A stretch of 64,000 nucleotides of DNA, from positions 434,001-498,000 of the forward strand of contig NZ_CP159834.1 in NCBI RefSeq assembly GCF_047730165.1. Reading direction: 5' to 3'. Position numbers and translations under genes: made by a program. Positions within the stretch are counted from its first letter, which is position 1; each line of letters begins with the position of its first letter. The notes below the pieces were generated by a model that worked only from the letters and a program-made list of their open reading frames with translations, was not told the DNA's origin and did no database searches. Below are positions 52,908 through 62,093 of this stretch, piece after piece. This DNA comes from Patiriisocius sp047730165. Lineage in GTDB: Bacteria; Bacteroidota; Bacteroidia; Flavobacteriales; Flavobacteriaceae.

Positions 52908-53597
52908 TTATCTTCTATTCATATAAATACTCACAAAATAAAGAAGTGTAACTAGCGACCCTAAAGCGGCCACAAGATACGTTCTAGCTGCCCATTTTAA
53001 AGCATCTTTTGCTCCGGCGTGCTCTTCTGATGTAACCATCTTAGCACTTTCTAACCAAGCCAAAGCGCGATTACTTGCATCGTATTCTACAGGCAATGTA
53101 ATCATTGTGAAGGCCGTTGTAACGGCAAATAATGCAATCCCAACAAGAAACACGGTAGAGCCAAATACAGTTCCGGTAGCAGACAATACAAGGCCTACCA
53201 TAATTACGATATTCGATAGCTTACTTGAAATACCAACTGCAGGCACAATGGCAGAACGCATTTTTAACCAACTATAAGCTGTTGCATGCTGTACCGCATG
53301 GCCCACCTCGTGCGATGCCACGGCAGCGGCAGCGGCGTTTCTTTGCGAATACACCACTTCACTTAAATTTACTGTTTTATTGGCTGGATTGTAATGGTCT
53401 GTCAATTCTCCTTTTACAGAAATCACTTCCACATCTGTGATTCCATTGTCGGCAAGCATTTTTTCTGCAATTTCTTTTCCGCTCATTCCATTGCGCAATG
53501 AAACTTGAGAATAATGTTTGAACTTGCTTTTAAGCTTTCTGCTCACAAAGGTGCTCACCAAGAAAATAACGCCGGCTAACATGTAATATCCTATCAT
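52908..53597 (-). CDS. YugP-type membrane zinc metallopeptidase
   Basis: A 229-residue protein with a first helix (3-18), a soluble region carrying the zinc motif SHEVGHAVQHA (H96, E97, H100), and three further helices. The Asp-Asn segment LTDHYNPANKTVNLS before it is typical of this family. It is probably a housekeeping integral-membrane peptidase; targets unknown. Divergent or distant from neighbours, followed by leuS on the same strand upstream. Confidence 0.88.
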   Translation of the reverse strand: MIGYYMLAGVIFLVSTFVSRKLKSKFKHYSQVSLRNGMSGKEIAEKMLADNGITDVEVISVKGELTDHYNPANKTVNLSEVVYSQRNAAAAAVASHEVGHAVQHATAYSWLKMRSAIVPAVGISSKLSNIVIMVGLVLSATGTVFGSTVFLVGIALFAVTTAFTMITLPVEYDASNRALAWLESAKMVTSEEHAGAKDALKWAARTYLVAALGSLVTLLYFVSIYMNRR

Positions 53598-53753
53598 CTT
53601 ATGTATTTATGTTTTATAAAGTATAAAGGGCATATAACCCTTACTATAAAGATAGTGAAATTACATAAGTGCCATACCAAGCCTCTAGAAGCTTGTGAAA
53701 AGTTTAAGATTATTTTAAATAAATTGTCTAAACATTCACTTCCGAAGGGATTT

Positions 53754-56636
53754 TTACCCCACTATATTTACAATTTTCCCAGGCACCACAATCACCTTTT
53801 TAGGCGTGCGTCCTTCTAAGTAAAATTGTGTTTTCTCATGTGCCATCACCGTCTTTTCAATTTCGTCTTTTCCGAATTCTAGTGACATTTCCAACGTAAA
53901 ACGCATCTTACCATTAAATGAGATAGGATATTCCTTACTGCTTTCTATCAAGTGAGTCGCATCAAAAACAGGGAAAGGAGCAGTTGCCACACTCTCATTA
54001 TTACCCAACTTATTCCAAAACTCTTCCGCAATGTGCGGTGCGTATGGCGAAATCAAAACTACCAATGGCTCTAAAACCTCACGCGAATTACATTTCATCG
54101 CCGTCAACTCATTCACAGCAATCATAAACGTAGACACCGAAGTATTAAAGCTGAAGTTCTCAATATCTTCTTGTACTTTCTTAATCGTTTTATGCAGTGT
54201 TTTAAAAGCATCTTTTGTTCCTTCTCCTTCGGAAACATGAAAGCTTTCATTCTCTCCACCGTGATATAACTTCCACATCTTTTTCAAGAAAGAGTGCACT
54301 CCAGATAGCCCTGCCGTATTCCAAGGTTTTGCCTGTTCTAAAGGCCCCAAAAACATCTCGTACATGCGCAAGGTATCTGCACCATATGTATCACAAATCT
54401 CATCAGGATTTACAACATTGTATTTTGACTTAGACATTTTTTCAACCTCTCGGCTTACTTTAAATGCTCCGTTTTCTTCTGTGACAAAGTCTGCATCCCT
54501 AAATTCTTCACGCCAATTTTTAAAAGCTTCAATATCTAATTCATCTGAGGTATTTACTAAAGAAACGTCTACGTGTAATACCTGAATGGTTTCCTTCGTA
54601 ATCTTGGAAGTAGAGATGAATGTATTTGTGCCTTCAATCCTACTTACAAATGCACTATTCCCCAAAATCATCCCTTGGTTAATCATTTTCTTGAACGGCT
54701 CATCTACATTTACAAACCCTCTGTCGTTCATAAACTTTACCCAGAAACGGCTGTATAGTAAATGTCCCGTTCCGTGCTCGCTTCCTCCTATATATAGGTC
54801 TACATTTTTCCAGTAGTCCAATGCTTCTTGACTAGCAAAGGTTTCTTCATTATTCGCATCCATGTACCTAAAAAAGTACCAGCTACTTCCCGCCCATCCT
54901 GGCATCGTGTTAAGTTCTAAAGGATATACACCATCATGAACTTGTCCTTCGACAAGCTCAGGGTGACGCAGTTCATTTGAAACCACTTTATTATTAATTG
55001 AATCCCACGCCCATACATCTGCTCTTCCCAATGGCGGCTCTCCTTCTTCTGTAGGTAAATACTTTTCAACTTCTGGCAAGCGAATAGGTAAATGTTCTTT
55101 TGCAATCATTTGCGGCATTCCGTCCACATAATATACCGGGAACGGTTCTCCCCAATATCGCTGTCTAGAAAACACGGCATCACGCAAACGATAATTTGTT
55201 TTGCCTTCTCCTGCTTCTAGTTTTTCTAACTCGTAAATCGCGAGTTTCAATGCTTTTTTATATTTCAGACCGTTTAAAAAATCACTATTAGCAATCACGG
55301 TTCCTTCTTTATCTGTGTATGCAGCTTCGGAAATGTCTACTCCTTCAAAAACGTTAGGAATGTCAATATCAAATTTCTTTGCAAAATCCCAATCTCGTTG
55401 ATCACCGCACGGCACAGCCATGACAGCCCCTGTTCCATAGCCAGCTAATACGTAATCCCCAATCCAAATAGGAATAGGTTCTTTTGAGAATGGATGTTCT
55501 GCATAAGTGCCGGTAAATACCCCGCTTATGGTTTTTACATCTGCCATACGTTCGCGCTCACTTCTTTTTGAGGTTGCTTCTCTGTATGCTTTAACCTCCG
55601 CTTCTTGTTCTGGAGTTGTAATTTGATCTACTAATTCATGTTCTGGAGCAAGCGTCATAAACGAAACACCAAAAATAGTATCGGGACGCGTTGTGAAAAC
55701 TGGAATTTTAAAATCTGAGTTTTGCACAGCAAATGACACAGTCGCCCCCACAGATTTCCCAATCCAGTTACGCTGTGTCTCTTTAATAGATTCACTCCAG
55801 TCTATAACGTCTAGCCCTTGCAACAAACGCTCTGCATAGGCAGAAATTCGCATACTCCATTGGGTCATTTTTTTACGCACTACGGTATGGCCGCCGCGTT
55901 CACTTACACCATTTACTATTTCGTCATTTGCTAAAACGGTACCCAGAGCTGGACACCAGTTTACTTCTGTTTCGGCTAGGTAGGTAAGTCTGTATTGTAA
56001 TAAAATTTCTTGTTTTTTAGTCTCAGAATAACCGTTCCATGCGGACACTGTGAAAATCTCCACGGTGTCATCACAAATTGCTTGAACTGTGGCATTTCCG
56101 AAGTTCTCAAAATGCGACACTAACGTTTTTACATCTTCAGCTTTGTTCGTTTCTTTGTTAAACCAACTCTCAAATAATTGAATAAAAATCCACTGTGTCC
56201 ACTTATAATATGCTGGATCTGATGTGCGTACTTCACGAGACCAATCAAACGAAAAGCCTATTTTATCTAATTGTTTTCGGTACCCAGCAATGGCGTTTCC
56301 AGCCTTATCTACACCACCCTCAATGTTCACTCGCGTAGTATCTGCAGGATGTTGCCCAGTTTGTATCGCGTATTGCTCTGCAGGTAATCCAAAAGAATCA
56401 TAGCCTTGCGGGTGCAACACATTAAAGCCTTGATGCCGTTTGTAACGCGCATAAATATCACTCGCAATATAGCCCAGTGGATGCCCTACATGTAATCCCG
56501 CACCACTTGGGTAAGGAAACATATCTAGCACATAATACTTAGGCTTTTCACTGTCATTCTTGGCGGCAAACGTCTGGTTATTCGCCCAGTAATCTTGCCA
56601 CTTTTTCTCTATATCGTTAAAATGATACTTGCTCAT
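53754..56636 (-). CDS. leuS: Leucyl-tRNA synthetase, with an in-frame REP-like insertion
   Basis: A 960-residue synthetase. HIGH-type PYPSGAGLHVGHPLGY, editing domain TFTTRPDT-like (FTTRPDTIFGVSF) and catalytic KMSKSKYN are present. Around the segment just before LNTMPGWAGSSW, the protein reads ELRHPELVEGQV, the translation of a dispersed REP-like repeat (54944-54967); relatives lack this stretch by memory. It lies at a surface loop before the conserved MPGWAGSS motif, so the enzyme is probably still active. The gene is otherwise intact. Confidence 0.96.
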   Translation of the reverse strand: MSKYHFNDIEKKWQDYWANNQTFAAKNDSEKPKYYVLDMFPYPSGAGLHVGHPLGYIASDIYARYKRHQGFNVLHPQGYDSFGLPAEQYAIQTGQHPADTTRVNIEGGVDKAGNAIAGYRKQLDKIGFSFDWSREVRTSDPAYYKWTQWIFIQLFESWFNKETNKAEDVKTLVSHFENFGNATVQAICDDTVEIFTVSAWNGYSETKKQEILLQYRLTYLAETEVNWCPALGTVLANDEIVNGVSERGGHTVVRKKMTQWSMRISAYAERLLQGLDVIDWSESIKETQRNWIGKSVGATVSFAVQNSDFKIPVFTTRPDTIFGVSFMTLAPEHELVDQITTPEQEAEVKAYREATSKRSERERMADVKTISGVFTGTYAEHPFSKEPIPIWIGDYVLAGYGTGAVMAVPCGDQRDWDFAKKFDIDIPNVFEGVDISEAAYTDKEGTVIANSDFLNGLKYKKALKLAIYELEKLEAGEGKTNYRLRDAVFSRQRYWGEPFPVYYVDGMPQMIAKEHLPIRLPEVEKYLPTEEGEPPLGRADVWAWDSINNKVVSNELRHPELVEGQVHDGVYPLELNTMPGWAGSSWYFFRYMDANNEETFASQEALDYWKNVDLYIGGSEHGTGHLLYSRFWVKFMNDRGFVNVDEPFKKMINQGMILGNSAFVSRIEGTNTFISTSKITKETIQVLHVDVSLVNTSDELDIEAFKNWREEFRDADFVTEENGAFKVSREVEKMSKSKYNVVNPDEICDTYGADTLRMYEMFLGPLEQAKPWNTAGLSGVHSFLKKMWKLYHGGENESFHVSEGEGTKDAFKTLHKTIKKVQEDIENFSFNTSVSTFMIAVNELTAMKCNSREVLEPLVVLISPYAPHIAEEFWNKLGNNESVATAPFPVFDATHLIESSKEYPISFNGKMRFTLEMSLEFGKDEIEKTVMAHEKTQFYLEGRTPKKVIVVPGKIVNIVG
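54944..54967 (-). repeat. REP-like element inside leuS (HPELVEG type)
   Basis: Plus strand reads GTCCTTCGACAAGCTCAGGG followed by TGAC, the best-preserved copy in this window of the dispersed element whose minus-strand translation is RHPELVEG. It is in frame in leuS. Confidence 0.75.
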
Positions 56637-56720
56637 TGCTTTGGAAATTTTAAGGGGGTAAAAATAAGGCTATTGTATGAAATTAAATAACCAAAATAAG
56701 AATAAGATATCGGGAGCAGG

Positions 56721-57206
56721 CTAAATTACTGGCGTCAATAATTCACCAGAACACAACACCCAAAGCATGGACAATACTGCAGATAGATTCATCGCCCAGC
56801 CAAAGAGCTTCATTTTAGCAAGGGTAAACGGATTTTCTTTAAAAAAGATAAAAATATCGAATACTAGCCAAGCAGAAAACACCATTAAAAAACTAGACAA
56901 TACATAATCCTGAAATCCAACACTCAAAATAAGCATTTCTAATAATAGTAGATCGAGCATTAAACCTTAAGCGTTTGGGCGTCCAATAAAAGCAGTAGTC
57001 GTTTTCTTTCCAGCTTTTCTATCAGGTTCTATATCCATTATCTCTCCAGCAATATGCGCTTGAAAGGCAAATAAACATAAATAAGGCTTGGTGATCCAGG
57101 GCAACATAGGCCGCTCATACAACAACAAACTAAATAGAGCGGTCATCACACAGCCCACTTCTATCACAATCTCAAAAGGTTCAAGTTTAAAACTGTTATT
57201 ATTCAT
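56721..57206 (-). pseudogene. UbiA prenyltransferase pseudogene (C-terminal half, one nonsense codon)
   Basis: Two same-frame pieces, 57206-56967 and 56960-56721, separated by a TAA (56969-56967) in the context NA*GLMLDLLLLE. The first piece has DIEPDRKAGKKTTTAFIGR, the second Asp-rich motif of UbiA-type prenyltransferases; the second piece is helical membrane sequence. The N-terminal half with the first Asp motif is missing; a TGA closes the frame 21 nt upstream of its only ATG. UbiA enzymes attach isoprenoid chains to quinone or carotenoid precursors, so this may be an old pigment or quinone gene. Confidence 0.65.
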
Positions 57207-57533
57207 AACATTATGCTGGTCAAATCACTGAGGCCGGAAAGAAATAGTGACTCTTTGATTAGGTAGTAAACAGATTAACAATCCCTCTGTGTTCTCTGTG
57301 CAAAACTCAGCGCGCTCTAGGATTAATACTTAGTTATAGCAGAATAAATAATCAGAAAAACCAACACTAGTCCAAACTAGCGTATTTCAAATTTAACATT
57401 TTTAAGCTAAAATGCCGCCTTGAAGTCAGCGCCAATATTCTCGCCATATGAGCGTTTTAAATTAAACTTAGGCGCCAAAGACATCTGTTAAAAAATCTGT
57501 GTATTTTTGTGAACCTAAGGGCAGCAATCATCT
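57207..57533. other. Spacer between the UbiA pseudogene and ftsX
   Basis: A 327-bp spacer. It contains a short CTCTGTGTTCTCTGTG stretch (57285-57300) of a kind seen dispersed in flavobacterial genomes by recollection, and the ftsX promoter box. The missing 5' half of the UbiA gene is not recognisable. Confidence 0.4.
57502..57509 (+). promoter_or_regulatory. -7 box of the ftsX gene group
   Basis: TATTTTTG (exact TAnnTTTG), 24 nt before the ftsX ATG. Confidence 0.5.
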
Positions 57534-58412
57534 ATGAGCAAATCGTACGAAACTTATCAAAAACGAAGACTTTTTACTTCTTACTTTTCTGTAGTACTAA
57601 GTATTTCTTTGGTGCTATTTTTACTGGGATTGTTAGGGCTACTGGTGCTTAACAGTAAAAAGGTAGGGGACTATTTTAAAGAACAAATTCCTATTGTAGT
57701 CTTTTTAAAAGACTCAGCAAAAGAAGTAGAAGTCACACAACTTAAACAAAGCTTAGCATTAGCCGCTTACACAAAAGATGCCACTTACGTTACCAAAGAA
57801 GAAGCGGCAGAAGAACATAGTGACGTGATTGGTGAAGATTTTATGGAGTATCTAGGTGACAACCCATTACAGAATAGTATTGATGTGAGGGTGATGGCAG
57901 AATATGTAACCCCAGATAAGATAGAAGAAATTGTAAATGATATCAAAAGCAAGTCTTTTGTAGATGATGTGGTTTATGACAAACCCCTTATAGAAAAACT
58001 GGACAGTAACGTGCGGAAGATTAGTTTTTGGATGCTCGTAATTGCAGGGGTATTCTTAGTCATTGCCATTTTACTCATTAACAGTTCTATTAGACTCTCA
58101 GTATATGCAAAACGTTTTACGATAAAGACCATGCAAATGGTGGGTGCTACCAAGCGTTTTATTAGAAGACCTTTTGTATGGCGTAGTGTTCGCTTAGGTT
58201 TTATTGGAGCCATTGTTGCAATGTTCGGGCTAGCTGGTATTATTTATTATGCAGATAAGAGTTTTCCAGAATTACAGATCATTCAAGACAAACTACTCTT
58301 AGCTGGCTTGTTTTTATTTATCTTTTTAATGGGTATCGTCATTACTTGGCTAAGCACGTATATAGCTACACAGCGTTTTTTAAATTTAAGAACTGATGAC
58401 TTATACTATTAA
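57534..58412 (+). CDS. ftsX: Cell division protein FtsX
   Basis: A 292-residue ABC-type permease: first helix (about 17-40), a periplasmic loop with QIPIVVFLKDSAKEVEV, then three helices and the conserved FTIKTMQMVGATKRFIRRPF between them. FtsX with FtsE controls cell-wall hydrolases at division; ftsE is not adjacent. The gene begins a plus-strand run ftsX - small lipoprotein - DUF3098 - uppP - truB. Confidence 0.93.
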   Translation: MSKSYETYQKRRLFTSYFSVVLSISLVLFLLGLLGLLVLNSKKVGDYFKEQIPIVVFLKDSAKEVEVTQLKQSLALAAYTKDATYVTKEEAAEEHSDVIGEDFMEYLGDNPLQNSIDVRVMAEYVTPDKIEEIVNDIKSKSFVDDVVYDKPLIEKLDSNVRKISFWMLVIAGVFLVIAILLINSSIRLSVYAKRFTIKTMQMVGATKRFIRRPFVWRSVRLGFIGAIVAMFGLAGIIYYADKSFPELQIIQDKLLLAGLFLFIFLMGIVITWLSTYIATQRFLNLRTDDLYY

Positions 58413-58695
58413 AATAATTGTAATTGCATTGCTTATGCATAGTTTTACGGGGTGTATTATGCAAAGCCCGAAACCAGAGGAGTGCAATATACTCACCATA
58501 CGAGTTGATACTATTTATGAAGGTGGCGTAAAAGATGTCGCTTTTAAAGAAAATGGAGGGCAGATGGCTTATATAAATAGAGCTTTAGAAAATGGGTATA
58601 CCTTGCGGGAGTTCAGAGAGAAAACACTAAATAAGGAAGTCACATTACATCTAGCAAAAACAATTACAGGATCTTATACTAATAGCATCGTATAA
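58396..58695 (+). CDS. Small lipoprotein in the ftsX-uppP run
   Basis: A 99-residue protein overlapping the ftsX end by 17 nt. The N-terminus has a signal helix and a lipobox-like FTGC, then EECNILTIRVDTIYEGGVKDV and a helical stretch ALENGYTLREFREKTLNKE. No family is recognised. The position between ftsX and DUF3098 suggests translational coupling, and the signal peptide makes it a plausible real gene. Confidence 0.5.
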   Translation: MTYTIKIIVIALLMHSFTGCIMQSPKPEECNILTIRVDTIYEGGVKDVAFKENGGQMAYINRALENGYTLREFREKTLNKEVTLHLAKTITGSYTNSIV

Positions 58696-58760
58696 CTTGT
58701 AGTAGAGAACGATACAATTTATACAGCATTTAACGATACCCACCTCCGTGGGCAATAACT

Positions 58761-59024
58761 ATGGGAGAACAAAAACGAAAAGAACAGCAGCAGAAAAGCC
58801 ACTTCATATTTCATCGCAAAAACTATAAGTTTATGTTGATTGGGATTGCCTTTATAGCACTTGGTTTTATTTTAATGACAGGTGGCGGCAGTGATGACCC
58901 TAACGTTTTCAATCCAGAAATCTATAACTGGAGACGTATCCGTCTGGCACCAGCACTTATCTTACTTGGTTTTGGGATTGAAGTGTACGCAATTTTACTC
59001 AATCCGGGGAAAACAGAAGAATAA
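58761..59024 (+). CDS. DUF3098 domain-containing membrane protein
   Basis: An 87-residue protein. HFIFHRKNYKFMLIGIAFI starts the DUF3098 fold of two helices; GGGSDDPNVFNPEIY is the conserved loop and NWRRIRLAPALILLGF the second helix. Function unknown; the family sits before uppP in flavobacteria. The uppP ATG begins right after its stop. Confidence 0.9.
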   Translation: MGEQKRKEQQQKSHFIFHRKNYKFMLIGIAFIALGFILMTGGGSDDPNVFNPEIYNWRRIRLAPALILLGFGIEVYAILLNPGKTEE

Positions 59025-59849
59025 ATGGAAGCGATAGACGCGATCCTCCTTGGGATTATTCAAGGGTTTACAGAATTTTTACCAGTGTCCTCTAGTGGTC
59101 ATTTAGAATTAGGGAAAGCCATTCTTGGTGATACATCAACGGCAGATGAGAGTCTGCTATTTACGGTAGTACTTCACTTTGCTACTGCTTTAAGTACCAT
59201 GGTTGTTTTTAGAAAAGATATTTGGATACTTTTAAAAGGATTATTTGAATTCAAATGGAATGAAGAAACTCAATTTGTTTCAAAAATTGTGATTTCGATG
59301 ATTCCTGTAGTAATTGTAGGCTTATTATTAGAAGACTTTTTAAAATCTCTATTAGTTAAAAACAGTTTGTTTGAAGGATATACACCTGTGATATTTGTAG
59401 GCTTTATGCTACTGTGTACGGCTGTTTTATTGTGGCTTGCAGATAAGGCAAAAGATACAGAAAAGAAGGTGTCTATTTTGGATTCTTTACTCATAGGTAT
59501 TTCACAAGCAATTGCTACATTACCAGGGATTTCGCGCAGTGGCGCTACGATATCCACCTCCGTATTATTAGGAAACGATAAGAGTAAGGCAGCTCGTTTC
59601 TCTTTCTTAATGGTAATACCTGTGATTTTTGGCTTAATAGCTAAGGATTTAATGAGTGGAGAAATCACCTCCAATACTGAAAATCTAGGCACTCTTTCTA
59701 TTGGGTTTGCAGCCGCTTTTATAAGCGGATTGATTGCTTGTTCATGGATGATCAAACTCGTAAAGAAAAGTAAGCTTTCTTATTTTGCTATTTACTGTTT
59801 AGTGGTTGGACTGATTGCTATTGTAGTTGGTTTCTACCCTAGTCTTTAA
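59025..59849 (+). CDS. uppP: Undecaprenyl-diphosphatase
   Basis: The enzyme has 274 residues with several membrane helices. The catalytic motifs are GIIQGFTEFLPVSSSGHLEL and LPGISRSGATIS. It recycles undecaprenyl pyrophosphate for peptidoglycan and O-antigen precursors. Starts immediately after the DUF3098 stop codon, so cotranscription is likely. Confidence 0.95.
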   Translation: MEAIDAILLGIIQGFTEFLPVSSSGHLELGKAILGDTSTADESLLFTVVLHFATALSTMVVFRKDIWILLKGLFEFKWNEETQFVSKIVISMIPVVIVGLLLEDFLKSLLVKNSLFEGYTPVIFVGFMLLCTAVLLWLADKAKDTEKKVSILDSLLIGISQAIATLPGISRSGATISTSVLLGNDKSKAARFSFLMVIPVIFGLIAKDLMSGEITSNTENLGTLSIGFAAAFISGLIACSWMIKLVKKSKLSYFAIYCLVVGLIAIVVGFYPSL

Positions 59850-59859
59850 CAAAGTCAAC

Positions 59860-59884
59860 TGTCAGCCTGAGCGCAGTTGATGCC
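59860..59884 (+). repeat. REP-like unit between uppP and truB
   Basis: TGTCAGCCTGAGCGCAGTTG followed by ATGCC matches the dispersed form with CCTGAGCGCAGTCGAAGG at most positions. It starts 11 nt past the uppP stop. Confidence 0.55.
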
Positions 59885-59963
59885 AATGAATCTTGGCAAC
59901 CTTGAAAGATTTAAACTGCGCCCCATTTGATATTTTTATTAAAATGGGGTATAAAAACAACTA

Positions 59964-60665
59964 ATGAAAAACACCCTCACCCTAGAAGAATATCAAACCG
60001 GACAGGTCATCCTTATTGACAAACCGCTCACATGGACCTCTTTTCAAGTAGTGAATAAAGTGCGGTGGTTGATTAAGCAGCACTATGGGATAAAGAAAAT
60101 AAAAGTGGGGCACGCAGGCACACTCGATCCTTTGGCAACAGGATTACTTATTTTGTGTACAGGAAAGTTTACCAAACAAATAGAAACCTACCAAGCTCAG
60201 CACAAAGAATACACCGGCACGATTACCATAGGTTCCACAACGCCAAGCTATGATCTGGAGACCGAAGTAGACGCTACCTTTGATATTTCAGAAATAAGTG
60301 AAGCGGCTATTTTTGAAAATACGAAGCAGTTTACTGGCGAAATTGACCAGCGCCCTCCCATTTTCTCCGCCTTAAAGAAGGAAGGCAAGCGCTTGTATGA
60401 ATATGCGCGAGCTGGCGAAACCGTTGAAATACCAACACGTAAAATCAATATATCAGCATTTGAAATTACAAGCATTCAAATGCCAGAAGTACACTTTAGA
60501 GTGGCTTGTAGCAAAGGGACGTACATTCGTTCTTTAGCGCATGATTTTGGTCAGGCATTAGATAATGGCGCGCACCTTTCTGCCTTGAGAAGAACTAAAA
60601 TAGGTGATTTTGAAGTTACTAACGCAATAAGCATAGAAGCGTTTGAAACAATGCTAAAGGGTTAA
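59964..60665 (+). CDS. truB: tRNA pseudouridine(55) synthase
   Basis: A 233-residue TruB. KVGHAGTLDPLATGLLILC carries the catalytic Asp (D55), with KEYTGTITIG and YIRSLAHDFG also conserved. It makes psi55 in the T-loop of tRNAs. It lies after uppP with a REP-like unit in the 114-nt gap. Confidence 0.96.
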   Translation: MKNTLTLEEYQTGQVILIDKPLTWTSFQVVNKVRWLIKQHYGIKKIKVGHAGTLDPLATGLLILCTGKFTKQIETYQAQHKEYTGTITIGSTTPSYDLETEVDATFDISEISEAAIFENTKQFTGEIDQRPPIFSALKKEGKRLYEYARAGETVEIPTRKINISAFEITSIQMPEVHFRVACSKGTYIRSLAHDFGQALDNGAHLSALRRTKIGDFEVTNAISIEAFETMLKG

Positions 60666-60736
60666 AGTGCTCTTAAATAAGTAATAAAAGCAGTGCTTTT
60701 TTCGGAAATTTGCATAGTTTTAGTTATAATAAAATC

Positions 60737-61426
60737 GTGTTAAAAAATCCAGCATACAGATCATTACTTGTCACCACACTCATTTTCATGTGTTTGGCTT
60801 TCGCCTTTGCTAGTATTAAATTAAATAGCGAAAAGACCGAGCTTGAAAAAGTATACGACATAGAATATCAAGAGCCTAAACAATTTGAAGAAGAAATAAC
60901 ACCTCTCGACAATATCTCGATCAATAAGGTAGAAACACACAGCGCATACAATGAAGCAAAAGATTTTATAGACGAACTTGAGCAGGATAGAAACAGTGAA
61001 AAATCTGAGTTTGAAGAAAAAATAGAAGCCCTTGACCAAGTTACTAAAGCCGGAGTACTCCCAAGCGAAAGTGCTCCAACAACTGTTGCCATAGATAAAA
61101 AGCAAGTAACAAAAACTCCCGCGTCCTCTGGAAAATCGAATAACCGAAACAGCACCAACAGTTATCGACTTATAGATAGAACAGCCGTTTTTCTACCTAA
61201 CCCCGTTTATCTCTGTGAATCTGGTGGCCGTATCGTAATCACGATTTCAGTAAATGCTAAAGGTAAAGTTATAGACGTTACCTATGCAGCATCACTAAGC
61301 TCTACTACAAATGAATGTCTCATTGATGAAGCATTATCGTATGCAAACCAAAGCACCTTTACATCTGCTTCTTTAAAACCATCACAGATGGGTACAATTA
61401 CCTATAATTTTCCTGGCCAGAATTAA
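60737..61426 (+). CDS. TonB-like energy transducer family protein
   Basis: About 229 residues starting at GTG 60737 (LKNPAYRS); a TTG at 60710 would add nine residues. One N-terminal helix (around 10-28), a long charged coiled-coil-like middle (ELEKVYDIEYQEPKQFEEEI, DFIDELEQDRNSEKSEFEEK), a Ser/Asn-rich linker and a C-terminal TonB-like domain (GRIVITISVNAKGKVIDVTY). Such proteins connect inner-membrane motors to outer-membrane transporters, or are structural relatives. It overlaps the convergent thioredoxin-like gene by 4 nt. Confidence 0.72.
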   Translation: MLKNPAYRSLLVTTLIFMCLAFAFASIKLNSEKTELEKVYDIEYQEPKQFEEEITPLDNISINKVETHSAYNEAKDFIDELEQDRNSEKSEFEEKIEALDQVTKAGVLPSESAPTTVAIDKKQVTKTPASSGKSNNRNSTNSYRLIDRTAVFLPNPVYLCESGGRIVITISVNAKGKVIDVTYAASLSSTTNECLIDEALSYANQSTFTSASLKPSQMGTITYNFPGQN

Positions 61427-62025
61427 GATAAAAAAGCTGCAATATCGCGTGCAATAGTCTGTCCTTTATCTTTATTATACCATCCTTGAAGCGATTCTTT
61501 AAATTCTGGAGTCAAGCCACCGTTCGTCTTTTTATAATCGTTGACCATCGCCGTAGCAGTAGATGGACGCGGCCCCCAAGTTTGGGTTACGACACCACCT
61601 TCTATCTGTATCAACTTTGGGATAGACATCCCACCATTGGTCAGGTATTGATTCATTAGTTCTATGTGCTCGTCTCGTAGGACAATTTTGAGTTCAATTT
61701 TATCTGATAATTCTGTAATTTTATTAATCACCGGTAAAGCGTGAGCTGCATCCCCGCACCATGATTCAGAAATAACGAGCCAGGTTATCTTCTTATCAAA
61801 TGACGTGGCCATTCCTTGTATTTCTTCTGAAATTTTAACCGTTTTATCAAGTCTTCTCATTCTTGCACCACCCAACTTGGTATAGTTTACAAATGCTTCA
61901 CTTTGGTCTGGACCCGTGCTTGATTTGTTCTCTATATGCGCTTCTGTGAGCGCTCTATATGCTGTATAACTCATTGCAGATTTTAAACTTTCGGCAATAA
62001 TTGATTTTGTATGTACTGTTTCCAT
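61423..62025 (-). CDS. Thioredoxin-family protein lacking the second cysteine
   Basis: A 200-residue cytosolic protein. ITWLVISESWCGDAAHALPV has a thioredoxin-like active site in which CxxC is CGDA, so only one Cys remains. MSIPKLIQIEGG includes the cis-Pro of the fold. This WCGDxxH-type group is common in flavobacteria and probably not a standard disulfide reductase. Function unknown. Confidence 0.85.
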   Translation of the reverse strand: METVHTKSIIAESLKSAMSYTAYRALTEAHIENKSSTGPDQSEAFVNYTKLGGARMRRLDKTVKISEEIQGMATSFDKKITWLVISESWCGDAAHALPVINKITELSDKIELKIVLRDEHIELMNQYLTNGGMSIPKLIQIEGGVVTQTWGPRPSTATAMVNDYKKTNGGLTPEFKESLQGWYNKDKGQTIARDIAAFLS

Positions 62026-62093
62026 ATGCTACTTTGACGAAGTAATTTACAATTTCTTACTATCTTTAAAAAACCTAATTAAAAAATGTAATT

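Noticed and set aside
57285..57300. CTCTGTGTTCTCTGTG stretch as a formal repeat
   Set aside because: Only one copy is present in the window, so repetition cannot be shown here.
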